64,000 nt of DNA from Metabacillus lacus (GCF_009674805.1 NZ_WKKI01000006.1:1-64000), one strand, 5' to 3'. Shown: positions 16,695 through 25,415, counted from the stretch's first letter. Notes: generated by a model not told the origin, from the letters alone. Made by a program: numbers and translations.

Positions 16695-17399
16695 CTATAT
16701 GAGTAGAATGTCTTCAGGAAGCACCACTTTAGTCAGTACATCCACTTCCTTGACTCTGTCTATCGTGTAAGAAGAACCTGTTAGAACATGATGATCAAGA
16801 TAGCCGGGATGGCACATGATTTCTACACTGCTTCCCGCAGGTACTCTTTCTGCCAGACTTTTAAAATATGCTTCGCTGACACCCTCTGCGTAAAAATCAT
16901 GAAAAAAATAGTCTGTAGTAGATTTTACGCCTTCGGAATATTCCCTCGTGCATCTAAACGGAAGATCATATTTTTCAGACAGCTCCTTGACAACCGGGTC
17001 AAGTTCAATGAGTCCGTGTACGTGATGATGGCTGTCCAGATGTGTTGGCAGAATTCCGCATGAAAAGGCCTTGTCAATCTGAGCTTTCCATTCCGTATAC
17101 ACTTCCTCGACATTCAAAGCTTGTTTCTCAAGGAGCTGCTGAAGGGAGTTAAATTCCCCTTCTGTATCTGTTAAACTTGTGTTTTTATGCAGTAATGGCC
17201 TTCCGCATGTCAGCACGAGATGAATACCTATTCTTAGTGATGGAAACTGCTTTGCGAGCGAGATGGCATGCGAGGTTCCGGGCATATTCATCATCATTGT
17301 CGCAGAATTGACTATACCATTTGTATGGCTGTCGATGATTCCGTAATTGACAGCCCGGCTGTAGCCGAAATCATCAGCGTTCACCAGCAATGTAATCAT
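16695..17399 (-). CDS. chbG: ChbG/HpnK-type chitooligosaccharide deacetylase
   Basis: A 234-residue YdjC-family polysaccharide deacetylase. The metal/catalytic motif NADDFGYS lies at residue 7, a GIHL motif near 58 and LDSHHHVHG near 120. E. coli ChbG removes one acetyl group from chitobiose (or its phosphate) so that the phosphoglucosidase ChbF can cleave it. It is the last gene of an operon in the order IIB-IIC-IIA-GH4-deacetylase, the same as E. coli chbBCAFG without chbR. GGAGG precedes the ATG. Confidence 0.9.
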   Translation of the reverse strand: MITLLVNADDFGYSRAVNYGIIDSHTNGIVNSATMMMNMPGTSHAISLAKQFPSLRIGIHLVLTCGRPLLHKNTSLTDTEGEFNSLQQLLEKQALNVEEVYTEWKAQIDKAFSCGILPTHLDSHHHVHGLIELDPVVKELSEKYDLPFRCTREYSEGVKSTTDYFFHDFYAEGVSEAYFKSLAERVPAGSSVEIMCHPGYLDHHVLTGSSYTIDRVKEVDVLTKVVLPEDILLI

Positions 17400-17437
17400 G
17401 GATAACCTCCTGAATAAAAAAAGCTTTCTTCCAGCAT

Positions 17438-18769
17438 TTATCGTAAAGATGAAGGATAAAATTGAGGCAGATCATTTCTGTGTGCAATCAGCATTTCATC
17501 CAATATTTGCTTGCCGATTCTGTCAGAAGCAACAAGAGGGTTAATTGTCATTGCAAGCAGGGCAGTTTGATAGTCTCCGGTTACTGCAGCCTCTGCAGCC
17601 ACTCTTTCAAATGACTTAATTTGCTGAACAAGCCCTCTAACTGCAATGGGAAGATCTCCGACTGCAATCGGTTTTGGTCCGTCTTTTGTAATAACAGCAC
17701 TAATTTCTACAGCTGAATCAGCAGGAAGGCTGCTAATCGCACCGTTATTTACCGTATTAACAGGCTGTATGTCCCGTTTGTCATTATAAATAGAAGAGAT
17801 CAGCCTGACTGCGGCATCACTGTAATAGGCGCCGCCGCGTTTTTCGAGCTGCGGAGGCTTTATCATCAGCTCTGGATCCCTGTATAGTTCAAATAATTGA
17901 GCTTCAAGTTCTTTTACAACCTCAGCGCGTGTTCCGACTGTTTCCGCATTTTTTATTTCTTTTTCAACCATATCGCGCGTTTTGTAATAATACTGATGAT
18001 AAGGGCATGGAAGGACGTTTAATGCTTTTAAAAACTGAGGTTCCCATCCTAGTGCCACTATATTTTGGACGCTTGGAGAAGAGTCAGCGCCGGTAATCAT
18101 CTCAATTAATTTTTCTTTCACACTGATGCCGTCAACAAATACATCCAGCCCGTAAACCATATGGTTCAAACCTGCAAAGGAGATAGACACCCGGGAGTGA
18201 TCGACGTCAAGAAGCTTGCTGACACCCATTTCCATGCCAATCGGCACATTGCAAAGACCGACCACCTTTTTAATTGAACTGTAGCGCAGAACTGCCTCGG
18301 TTACCATTCCAGCAGGATTTGTAAAATTAATCAGCCAGGCATTCGGACACATCTGTTCCATCTCTGAACAGATGTCAAGGATCACCGGTATCGTGCGCAG
18401 TCCTTTAAATAAGCCCCCAGGGCCATTGGTTTCCTGTCCGAGAACGCCATATTTTAAAGGAATTCTCTCATCCTTAGCTCGTGCTTCCAGCAGTCCTACA
18501 CGAAATTGTGTTGTCACAAAGTCAGCATCTCTCAAAGCCTGGCGCCGGTCCATAGTGAGGAATATCTGGATGGGCAGACCTGCTTTTTTCACCATCCTTT
18601 TTGCAAGCGCACCTACAATTTCGAGTTTTTCTTTGCCCTCCGGAATATCAACAAGCCAGAGCTCCCTTACAGGAAGCTCCTCATAACGCTTGATAAAGCC
18701 TTCAATCAATTCGGGTGTATAAGATGAACCGCCGCCGATTGTAGCGATTTTCAAACCTTGTTTGGTCAT
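17438..18769 (-). CDS. chbF: 6-phospho-beta-glucosidase, GH4
   Basis: A 443-residue glycoside hydrolase family 4 enzyme that needs NAD+ and a divalent metal and cleaves phosphorylated disaccharides entering through the PTS. The N-terminal Rossmann motif IGGGSSYTPEL, the QFRVGLLEARAKDERIP segment, the metal-site NFTNPAGMVTEA near residue 150 and GLCNVPIG near 171 are intact. It is homologous to LicH/CelF; the neighbouring ChbG suggests chitobiose-6-phosphate as substrate. The ATG shares one base with the stop of the IIA gene. Confidence 0.93.
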   Translation of the reverse strand: MTKQGLKIATIGGGSSYTPELIEGFIKRYEELPVRELWLVDIPEGKEKLEIVGALAKRMVKKAGLPIQIFLTMDRRQALRDADFVTTQFRVGLLEARAKDERIPLKYGVLGQETNGPGGLFKGLRTIPVILDICSEMEQMCPNAWLINFTNPAGMVTEAVLRYSSIKKVVGLCNVPIGMEMGVSKLLDVDHSRVSISFAGLNHMVYGLDVFVDGISVKEKLIEMITGADSSPSVQNIVALGWEPQFLKALNVLPCPYHQYYYKTRDMVEKEIKNAETVGTRAEVVKELEAQLFELYRDPELMIKPPQLEKRGGAYYSDAAVRLISSIYNDKRDIQPVNTVNNGAISSLPADSAVEISAVITKDGPKPIAVGDLPIAVRGLVQQIKSFERVAAEAAVTGDYQTALLAMTINPLVASDRIGKQILDEMLIAHRNDLPQFYPSSLR

Positions 18770-19101
18770 TATTTATGTTCCTCCGGTTTCTTTGAGCCGC
18801 TGTAGAGTTCTATGATTTCCTTTGCCAGATCCTTGACTGCCTGTGCAGTCATTAAATGATCCTGTGCATGAATCAAGATAATAGGTATGTGAAAGTCTGC
18901 TCCGCCAGCTTCCTTATGAATTAGTTCTGTTTGATATTTATGAGCTTTTGCAAATTCCTCATCAGCCTCGATAAGCTTATCTTCCGAACTCTTGAATTCT
19001 CCGGCCTTAGCATTTTGAATGGCTTCCATTGCAAGGCTTCTGGCATTTCCGCTATGTGCGATTAAATGGAAAGAGAGCTGATACAGATCTTCTTTGTTCA
19101 T
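18769..19101 (-). CDS. chbA: PTS enzyme IIA, lactose/cellobiose/chitobiose type
   Basis: A 110-residue IIA component (PTS Lac family). Three helices form a trimeric bundle; the phosphorylated His is in LIHAQDHLMTA near residue 78. It receives phosphate from HPr and hands it to IIB. It overlaps the GH4 gene by one base and follows the IIC gene by nine bases. Confidence 0.93.
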   Translation of the reverse strand: MNKEDLYQLSFHLIAHSGNARSLAMEAIQNAKAGEFKSSEDKLIEADEEFAKAHKYQTELIHKEAGGADFHIPIILIHAQDHLMTAQAVKDLAKEIIELYSGSKKPEEHK

Positions 19102-19110
19102 ACTGACTCC

Positions 19111-20430
19111 TTATTTTGCAGAAGAAGAAGTTTCCTCGGCATATTTTTGACGATCCCATAAACAGAAGAAAGGATAATAGATGCTAAAAGCAATGATCAT
19201 ATTCACCAATTGCATCACTAGACCTGAAAGTTTTCCTCCCGTGGAAAGATAGCCTCCAAATAAAGGAGGCATCGTCCAGGGAACGGCTATTCCAGCCGGC
19301 TTTGCAACAAAGCCCGCTGCCATGCTAGAATAGGTGACAATTGTGATGACGACCGGTGTAAGAATAAATGGAATGATCAGCAGGGGATTCATCACGATAG
19401 GCATTCCGAAAGTGACAGGTTCGTTGATATTAAATAACCCGGGGCCTACCGAGAGACGGCCAAGCTGTTTCATTTGCTGGCTTTTTGCAAGAAACAGCAT
19501 GCAGAATACCAGCGAAAGTGTTGCACCAGATCCCCCGACATATACAAAAATATCAAAAAATTGCTGTGTGAAAATGTTAGATACAGGTTCTCCTGCCTGA
19601 TATGCCAGGCGGTTTTGGTCCATGGAAGTCAGCCAAATCGGGCCCATGACCCCTCCGACAATGCTTGCTCCGTGGAGACCGGATGACCAGAGAAGCTGAA
19701 TAAGGATAACGGCAACGAGGCTTCCAATCAGGCTTCCACCTAAAACACCGAGCGGTTTGCCCAGCAACTCTCCGACGACATTATGAAGGCTCTCAAAAGA
19801 GGTAGTTTCAATAAACAGGCGTAGCAGCCAAACAGCTGTCAGAATAATAAATCCGGGAATGAGAGCTGTGAAGGAACGAGATACATTTGGGGGAACACCT
19901 GCAGGCATCTTGATGACCAGGTTTTTTTGAATAATGACCCTGAATAGCTCAGTAGAAAGAATTGCCAGTATCATGCTTACAAACAAACCTTTGCTTCCCA
20001 TGAGCGCAGAAGGAATGACACCGCCGACAACTACAGCTTGAGAGGCACCTTCCGGCAGATAAGAAACATTAAATGGAGTTGCTAAAAGAAATGCAGCCAC
20101 TGAAACAGCTCCTGCTGTTAGAGCGTCCACTTTATACGACTGTGCGAGCCTGTAAGCAATCCCGAAGGCAGCAATCAGTGCCATAATGTCAAAAGTAGCT
20201 CCAACAGGATAGAGCAGCTTTGTCAGCCACTGTTCACCGAACGTACCTGCCATAAATTCCTCATAGCCCGGTATAGGAAGAAAAGCGAGAATTAAAAAGA
20301 CTGAGCCAATAATAATAAGAGGCATAGTCAATATGATGCCGTCACGTAGAGCTTGTAAATGGCGCTGTGCCGCAACTCTGGCAGCAGCAGCCATAAATTT
20401 CTCCTCAAAAAAATGTCTGAACCCGCTCAT
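19111..20430 (-). CDS. chbC: PTS enzyme IIC, cellobiose/chitobiose type
   Basis: A 439-residue membrane permease of the PTS Lac family with about ten hydrophobic segments. It starts RHLQALRDGIILTMPLIIIGS after a short amphipathic stretch, and holds FNINEPVTFGMPIVMNP, the IIC substrate-site signature (ExE-type motif NEP). ATG at 20430 is preferred to the GTG at 20439 because AGGGGTG lies 6 bases upstream. The reading frame is within a few bases of the end of the IIB gene, so translation is coupled. Confidence 0.93.
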   Translation of the reverse strand: MSGFRHFFEEKFMAAAARVAAQRHLQALRDGIILTMPLIIIGSVFLILAFLPIPGYEEFMAGTFGEQWLTKLLYPVGATFDIMALIAAFGIAYRLAQSYKVDALTAGAVSVAAFLLATPFNVSYLPEGASQAVVVGGVIPSALMGSKGLFVSMILAILSTELFRVIIQKNLVIKMPAGVPPNVSRSFTALIPGFIILTAVWLLRLFIETTSFESLHNVVGELLGKPLGVLGGSLIGSLVAVILIQLLWSSGLHGASIVGGVMGPIWLTSMDQNRLAYQAGEPVSNIFTQQFFDIFVYVGGSGATLSLVFCMLFLAKSQQMKQLGRLSVGPGLFNINEPVTFGMPIVMNPLLIIPFILTPVVITIVTYSSMAAGFVAKPAGIAVPWTMPPLFGGYLSTGGKLSGLVMQLVNMIIAFSIYYPFFCLWDRQKYAEETSSSAK

Positions 20431-20435
20431 AGGTG

Positions 20436-20750
20436 TCACCCCTTGTTAGATGAAATTAACTTGCAGGCAAAGCTCAAGACTTCCTTTCCATTGCATGTGC
20501 CGTAGTGCACCATGTTGATACTGTCCACTGGTATTCCATACTGCTCTCCAGCTTTTTTAAGGTTTGAAAGAAGATAGCGGACCTGAGGGCCAAGCAGCAG
20601 AACATCTGCTTCTTCCATATGTTTGTCAACCTCACTTGCTCCGACAGCCCTAATACTGCAGTTCAGGCCTTGTTCTTTAGCGCTTTCTTCCATTTTCGCC
20701 ACTAACAGACTCGTTGACATGCCGGCTGCGCAGCATAATAAAATATTCAC
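20436..20750 (-). CDS. chbB: PTS enzyme IIB, cellobiose/chitobiose type
   Basis: A 104-residue IIB component. The phosphorylated cysteine is in [15 protein letters not shown] at residues 3-17, followed by LLGPQVRY near residue 54. GTG at 20750 is favoured over the adjacent TTG at 20753 by spacing to AAAGGGG. It is the first gene of the operon, directly downstream of a cre site. Confidence 0.92.
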   Translation of the reverse strand: MNILLCCAAGMSTSLLVAKMEESAKEQGLNCSIRAVGASEVDKHMEEADVLLLGPQVRYLLSNLKKAGEQYGIPVDSINMVHYGTCNGKEVLSFACKLISSNKG

Positions 20751-20768
20751 CAAAAAACCCCTTTCATG

Positions 20769-20782
20769 TGTATTCGCTTACA
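20769..20782 (-). promoter_or_regulatory. cre site (CcpA) of the chitobiose operon
   Basis: On the minus strand the sequence is TGTAAGCGAATACA, a full match to the Bacillus cre consensus TGNAANCGNWNNCA. It lies 19 bases upstream of the IIB start, in the expected transcribed leader or promoter. It predicts glucose repression. No dedicated regulator gene is adjacent. Confidence 0.8.
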
Positions 20783-20919
20783 GTTATATATTTATGGAGC
20801 AGTACATGGAGATATGTTTGGTTTGGACATGCAAAAAAAAAATCTCTAAATTGGAATATGATTCTAGTTTTGTTAATAGTAGAATAAGTAAGTATAGAAA
20901 GGGAAAGAGGAGGGGAATC

Positions 20920-21708
20920 TTGATTATCAAACTCTTCGCAGTAGTGCTGTTATCTTTTTGTATTGCAAATCTGGTATTCTTTCTTGCTGCACCAGCTAAG
21001 TATAACCTTTCGCTGCGTTCACTGAGAAAAGCTTTATATACCCTGTTCTTTGGATGTGTTTCTGCTGGCTTTTTACTTGATGAGCTCATTCCGGGTGACT
21101 GGGTGCTTTTGCTGACGTTGGCAGGCATCGTCGTTTTTCTTGATATTGCAGTACTATTAACACCAAGCATTATGAAAATATGGAATGCAGAGTTTCAATA
21201 CAGCGATTATGTGGAAAATGTCATTAATAAGAATGAAAAAATCCATGAGGGTACTATGAGAAGGGTCGGAACAATGTCCGAAATGATTCAGAATGCGGGG
21301 AATTATTTTGACAATGTGCTGCCGCCTGAGTCAGAAGAAGAAGAAAAACAGCAGCTGCAGAACTATTTGTCTAAATACAGCAGCACATACGGTTTTTCTT
21401 TTCAGTTATGGGAACTGGAGGCAGATCCGGCAAGTGAAGAATATGAGTTCACTGAAGCAGTATACAGCGCACTCAGCCGGATAGAAACTTTAAATTCATT
21501 TACCTATGGTTCTGAACTGGATGCTTATGCCGCTTCACTTTCTCAGTCAGAAATCATCTCGCTCATTAAGGAAGACAGCATGATTGTTCCCGTATATATG
21601 GAACAGAGGAGCATCTTCGTCGTGCTGAAAAATGAAAAGGGAACACTGCTTGAAGTTGACGCTGTTCATATTACAAACTTAATCTATCTCTATTATTCCT
21701 TCGTATAA
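20920..21708 (+). CDS. spoIISA: SpoIISA-family membrane toxin
   Basis: A 262-residue protein with the SpoIISA layout: three hydrophobic N-terminal segments (about residues 4-22, 34-52, 58-78) and a cytosolic alpha/beta GAF-like domain. In B. subtilis SpoIISA (248 residues) damages the membrane and is neutralised by SpoIISB. Motifs such as SLRKALYTLFFGCVSAGF and the acidic EEEKQQLQNYLSKYSSTYGF region are consistent but similarity is from memory and moderate. TTG at 20920 with AGAGGAGGGG upstream is chosen; the longer frame is antisense to the IIB gene. A small gene follows after 48 bases in the position of the antitoxin. Confidence 0.78.
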   Translation: MIIKLFAVVLLSFCIANLVFFLAAPAKYNLSLRSLRKALYTLFFGCVSAGFLLDELIPGDWVLLLTLAGIVVFLDIAVLLTPSIMKIWNAEFQYSDYVENVINKNEKIHEGTMRRVGTMSEMIQNAGNYFDNVLPPESEEEEKQQLQNYLSKYSSTYGFSFQLWELEADPASEEYEFTEAVYSALSRIETLNSFTYGSELDAYAASLSQSEIISLIKEDSMIVPVYMEQRSIFVVLKNEKGTLLEVDAVHITNLIYLYYSFV

Positions 21709-21756
21709 AATCTCTGCTATAATAATAGATAATAAGATTCTAAAGGAGGGGTTGTT

Positions 21757-21939
21757 ATGCCAAACCCGTCAGCAGCTAAAAAGGATGGAGAACAAAGTAT
21801 AGTCCGTACATCAGCAAGGACAAGCAGCATGCCCCGTCCTCAAAGAACAACTAAGTTATCCGAAAAATCCACCAGCAAACTGACCCATAATGTAAACGAG
21901 CTGAATAAAAAAGTTTTGCAATTTATCAATAATCAGTAG
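21757..21939 (+). CDS. Putative SpoIISB-like antitoxin
   Basis: A 60-residue basic, Ser/Thr-rich, probably disordered protein. Size, charge and position directly after a SpoIISA-type gene match SpoIISB (56 residues), which wraps around the toxin. Sequence identity to B. subtilis SpoIISB is not evident, so the call rests mainly on context. AAAGGAGGGG lies 6 bases before the ATG. An AT-rich TATAATAATAG before it may be a separate promoter. Confidence 0.6.
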   Translation: MPNPSAAKKDGEQSIVRTSARTSSMPRPQRTTKLSEKSTSKLTHNVNELNKKVLQFINNQ

Positions 21940-21968
21940 CAGGGACCTCAAAGGTTCCTGCTTTCTTT
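21940..21968 (+). terminator. Intrinsic terminator after the toxin-antitoxin pair
   Basis: CAGGGACCT and AGGTTCCTG flank CAA and are followed by CTTTCTTTTT. Confidence 0.82.
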
Positions 21969-22134
21969 TTCTGTAACTTGTTGTGATATTTTGTTAAATA
22001 TCACAATGAAGCAGCTGCCTTCGCTGTCTTTTTGCGTAAGGGAAGAAAGATCAGCAGTATGATGAAGAGCTTCTGAAAATCTCTTATGATAAAGAGAACA
22101 TGGCGCGGGATATGCGCGCGTCTCCTTTAATACA

Positions 22135-22240
22135 AGGACGGAACATTTTCGCTTATTAATAAATTGCATAAAAGTAAGCAAGTAATAGCCGGAGACATTC
22201 CGCCTATGCGACTACAGCAGCTTAAAATAAGTGTTACAGC
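22135..22240. repeat. Dispersed intergenic repeat, truncated copy C
   Basis: GACGGAACATTTTCGCTTATT, CCGGAGACATTCCGCCTATGC and CAGCAGCTTAA follow in the same order as the first half of copies A and B, with an internal deletion of about 30 bases between the second and third block. It stands about 110 bases upstream of copy B. Confidence 0.6.
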
Positions 22241-22354
22241 TAGTCAGTCAGTAAGATTGTTAAAATACTTAGTTACATGCATTGTACTTTACAAGAATAA
22301 GATAGTTCTTTTTGATTGGGTGGGGAGGTGCCATGTGAAAGCCGCTGTACATAT

Positions 22355-22545
22355 ATAAACGGAGCAACTCCGCCTATAGAGAAAAAACAATGAAATTAGA
22401 CTGAAATACACGGAGGATTTCCGGCTATGCACCTAAAAAACCTTGTAATGGAGTATTTTCAGCAGCATAAGCGGAATTCATTCCCTTACCTTCTTTAAAA
22501 ATCGGCCTATTCTGGATATAACCGGAATTCATACGCTTAATTTAT
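22355..22545. repeat. Dispersed intergenic repeat, copy B
   Basis: Homologous to 150-335 in the same orientation. Shared elements are CGGAG..ACTCCGC, AGAAAAAAC, ACACGGAGGATTTCCGGCTATGC, TTTTCAGCAGC.TAAGCGGAATTC and TACGCTTA. The 770-base gap 21940-22708 otherwise contains only a terminator and the short hairpin region at 22100-22125; no gene is convincing. Confidence 0.75.
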
Positions 22546-22708
22546 TGTGACTTGGATGTTTCTTTTGCTGGTTATTATGAATGGGATCAAATGAATGCTG
22601 TAGCTGAGGGGGCCTGTAGTCAGAAGGTGTTTTCTATATGATTTAAGTATATTTTGCCATGATTCTGTATACGTTGTTAACAACAGTAAAAGGCAGAGGG
22701 TGGACATC

Positions 22709-22855
22709 ATGGATCAATCTGACGAGAAAAAACCTAAAAAGCCCAAAAAGGTTCTTCAGAAAAAAGTAACAAAATTCAGCGGCCCGACAAAAATGTCAGC
22801 AGTCAATCAGCAGGCACTCAAGCTGGTAAAAAGTTTTAAAGGCATGTTCGGATGA
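22709..22855 (+). CDS. Lysine-rich 48-residue protein, unknown
   Basis: A short frame beginning MDQSDEKKPKKPKKVLQKK and ending LKLVKSFKGMFG. About a quarter of residues are Lys; the C-terminus could form an amphipathic helix. GAGGGTGG lies 5 bases before the ATG, and a strong terminator follows within 60 bases, which supports a real gene. No family recognised. Confidence 0.5.
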   Translation: MDQSDEKKPKKPKKVLQKKVTKFSGPTKMSAVNQQALKLVKSFKGMFG

Positions 22856-22904
22856 CAGGAATCATACATTCGCTGCATGATCCTTGGGTGGCTGCATAAA
22901 TAAA

Positions 22905-22936
22905 CAGAAGGCTGATCAGCCTTCTGCGTACCTTTT
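22905..22936. terminator. Bidirectional terminator
   Basis: A perfect palindrome AGAAGGCTGATCAGCCTTCT followed by a T-rich tract; it lies between converging genes. Confidence 0.85.
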
Positions 22937-23995
22937 TTATTTGTTCCCAATCTTCTCGACAAGCTTCTCAAGTTCATCAGGACGGTGAAATTCGATAGGG
23001 GAGACACCTTTTTCAAACTGAATGGAGTCCCCTTCAATCATGAGAACATACCTGCCGTTGATTTTGCCGAGATGAACGCTTTCTCCAAAATCGGAAAGCA
23101 GGCCTTTAATCTGCGTTTGGCCAAGCTTCATTTTCAGCTCCGCATCCGGTGTGTGTTCGACAATTTGCGCAGCAGCTTCCACAACCTCCTGGGTTGACAG
23201 ACGCTCCTGAATCTCGCGTTTTTCACTTGCTTCCCAGATCTCCAGATCCTGCTGAAATTGCTGCCGCTCCTGGCTGTTTTCCTCAAAGGCTTCCAATACA
23301 TGCTCCTGCACCATATTCATCACCTGAGATTTCATGATCTGCGGCATGCTTTGTTCATACTCCACAAATTTCAAAAAATCTTCAAAATAGCGTGCGTGAG
23401 ATGCTTGGTGTATTTTCAATTCGCCTTCTTCCACCAATCCCTCTTCAGGCATATAAGGAAATTGGATGGATTTCATGTTCTTGGTTGTAATGGCCATTTC
23501 TACATGCCGGATCAGCGTGGCCTCATCAGCTATAGATGCTACCTTTGGTTCAAAGTCACACTTCATAATAAATAAAAAGGGGTCGTCAAAGTATTTACGA
23601 AGCTTCGCTTGTGCGACAAGAAAAGCTCCTCCTCTTACTGCGCTTGTATCCACATATGCCCTTATCAGCTGTTCTGTTTGTTTTTGAAAGGATTGTGAAT
23701 CCTCAGCGTTTCGTATTCGTGATAAAAGGTTATAGTTAGGATTAGAATCCAATCCGTGCCCTTCCTCTGCAATAAAAAACCCGATTTTAGTCGGGACAGA
23801 ATCCGTTTTTGGATGCCTGTCTACTTTTCGTTTTGCAATTTTCTCAAGCTCCCCGTCCAGAAATTGTTTCAGAGAGCTTTGTTCATATTCTTGACTCGAT
23901 AAAGTTTGGAAATGTTTATATCGCTTGTCGGCGCTCTCGCCTTTTCCTTCTATTGTTACTACATAAAATGATAGACAGTTTATTTCAAAATCCAT
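22937..23995 (-). CDS. DUF3900-family protein
   Basis: A 352-residue cytosolic protein. The N-terminal FEINCLSFYVVTIEGKGESA and ADKRYKHFQTL are as I remember for DUF3900 proteins of Bacillus; function is unknown. A Glu/Gln-rich helical region lies at about residues 210-280. The C-terminal 80 residues (NGRYVLMIEGDSIQFEKG) look like a small beta domain. The overall organisation recalls nucleoid-associated YejK/NdpA proteins, but I cannot confirm this. ATG at 23995 has AACAGGTGAT upstream; earlier frame extension is not supported. Confidence 0.75.
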   Translation of the reverse strand: MDFEINCLSFYVVTIEGKGESADKRYKHFQTLSSQEYEQSSLKQFLDGELEKIAKRKVDRHPKTDSVPTKIGFFIAEEGHGLDSNPNYNLLSRIRNAEDSQSFQKQTEQLIRAYVDTSAVRGGAFLVAQAKLRKYFDDPFLFIMKCDFEPKVASIADEATLIRHVEMAITTKNMKSIQFPYMPEEGLVEEGELKIHQASHARYFEDFLKFVEYEQSMPQIMKSQVMNMVQEHVLEAFEENSQERQQFQQDLEIWEASEKREIQERLSTQEVVEAAAQIVEHTPDAELKMKLGQTQIKGLLSDFGESVHLGKINGRYVLMIEGDSIQFEKGVSPIEFHRPDELEKLVEKIGNK

Positions 23996-24154
23996 TGTAA
24001 TCACCTGTTCTTTTTGTTTGCTTTCCTCAGTATATGAGACGGGAGTGTTTCCGTCAATTTTCTCAGAGAGCAATTGAGGCCGAGCATTGTCAAACTGGTT
24101 TTTTTATCTTATAGTGAACGGAGAATATATGTCTGGAGAACAAGAGGTAATGAT

Positions 24155-25342
24155 ATGAGTGAAGAATTAGAACAACTCAAACAGGAGCTGGAACTTTACA
24201 AAAGAATAATAAACAGTCTCCCTGTTTCATTTACTTATACAGATCAACAATCGGGACTTTCCTTCCGAAAGAAAGAAAATCTTGATGTGGACAGCTCAGC
24301 TCAATTGGAAAACTTTCGGGTTTCTATGGAGTTTATAGAAAAGCAGTTAAAGCCTATCGCTGATTTAATACCTCATCACATTGTGTTTGTTAATGGAGCT
24401 GGCATCATTACGCTTTGTAACAGCAAAGCGGCAAGTGATCTGCGTGTCTGCGCTGAGGATATGATCGGCAAGCATATCAGAGAACTGTTAAAGCTTGAGG
24501 ATGACAAAATACTGCTTCTTGAAACGCTGAAAACGAATAAAACAATTACAAACAGGGAAGTGCTCGACAAAAACTATGGCATCATGAGTACTCACATTAT
24601 AGTCGACAGCGAGGGAAACCTTGAACGGGCAATTGGGCTCTTCCTATTTCTGAATGAAGTTAAGCAAGCGGAAAAGCAGGCTATGGCAGGGAGAATTGCT
24701 GCCGGAATTGCTCATGAGATACGCAATCCTTTGACAACCGTAAGAGGTTATTTGCAGCTATTACAGGGAAGGCTCGACTCTGAGACAGCCAATCTGCTGA
24801 ATACACTTTTGATACCTGAAATAGACAGGGCAAATAAGATTATCAGTGATTTTTTACGTATTGCCAAACCCTCGCAAACACATATAGAAGAGATAGAAGC
24901 TCATTCATTTTTCACAGATTATCTCGCAAACTTTCTGTCCAGTGAAGCACTTCTTCACAATGCATCTATTTTTTATAGTATAGATCCCCAACTTCTAAAC
25001 AGCCGCATTCTTGGGGACAAAGACGAGCTTTTACAGGTTTTCATCAATCTTTACAGAAATTCAGTACAAGCTGCAGAAAATAAACCGCTGCAGACAAGAA
25101 TCTCCATAGAAATAAAAGGAGACAATATCAGCATTTCTTTTTCTGATAATGGAAAGGGAATACCAGCAAGTGAACTGCAATACATATTCGATCCCTTTTA
25201 CTCAACAAAGGATGAAGGGACTGGGCTTGGCCTCTCCATTTCAAGAAAAATTATTGAGAATCATAAGGGAAGCATGTCAGTTGCCAGCAGTGAGAAGGGA
25301 ACAACTTTCCTGATTGAGCTGCCCTATGTAAAAAAGCCTTAG
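24155..25342 (+). CDS. PAS-domain sensor histidine kinase
   Basis: A 395-residue cytosolic kinase. An N-terminal coiled coil (residues 1-30) is followed by a PAS domain (about 75-185, with FVNGAGIITLCNSKAA and MIGKHIRELL). A HisKA domain has the phosphoacceptor His in GIAHEIRNPLTTVRGYLQLL near residue 190. The HATPase domain has the N box FINLYRNSVQAAEN, G1 SDNGKGIP and G2 TGLGLSISRKII. No membrane helix is present. It resembles orphan sporulation kinases that feed Spo0F; no response regulator is adjacent, so that role is inferred. ATG at 24155 follows AAGAGGTAATG. Confidence 0.88.
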   Translation: MSEELEQLKQELELYKRIINSLPVSFTYTDQQSGLSFRKKENLDVDSSAQLENFRVSMEFIEKQLKPIADLIPHHIVFVNGAGIITLCNSKAASDLRVCAEDMIGKHIRELLKLEDDKILLLETLKTNKTITNREVLDKNYGIMSTHIIVDSEGNLERAIGLFLFLNEVKQAEKQAMAGRIAAGIAHEIRNPLTTVRGYLQLLQGRLDSETANLLNTLLIPEIDRANKIISDFLRIAKPSQTHIEEIEAHSFFTDYLANFLSSEALLHNASIFYSIDPQLLNSRILGDKDELLQVFINLYRNSVQAAENKPLQTRISIEIKGDNISISFSDNGKGIPASELQYIFDPFYSTKDEGTGLGLSISRKIIENHKGSMSVASSEKGTTFLIELPYVKKP

Positions 25343-25380
25343 CAGATATCTCTTCCAAGTTAGGAACCGTACGCATTTTA

Positions 25381-25415
25381 CGAGCTCCGGCAGCACACCC
25401 CTTGTCCGGAGCTCG
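25381..25415. other. GC-rich perfect hairpin without T-run
   Basis: CGAGCTCCGG and CCGGAGCTCG form a ten-pair stem with a 15-base loop. The downstream tract is only GATTACT, so it is a poor intrinsic terminator. It is 40 bases after the kinase gene. The rest of 25343-25609 shows nothing else I recognise. Confidence 0.6.

Noticed and set aside
21948-22181. 77-codon minus-strand frame after the toxin-antitoxin pair
   Set aside because: It overlaps the terminator and a repeat copy and has no ribosome-binding site.
22164-22358. 64-codon frame upstream of repeat copy B
   Set aside because: It runs across repeat copy C with no ribosome-binding site.
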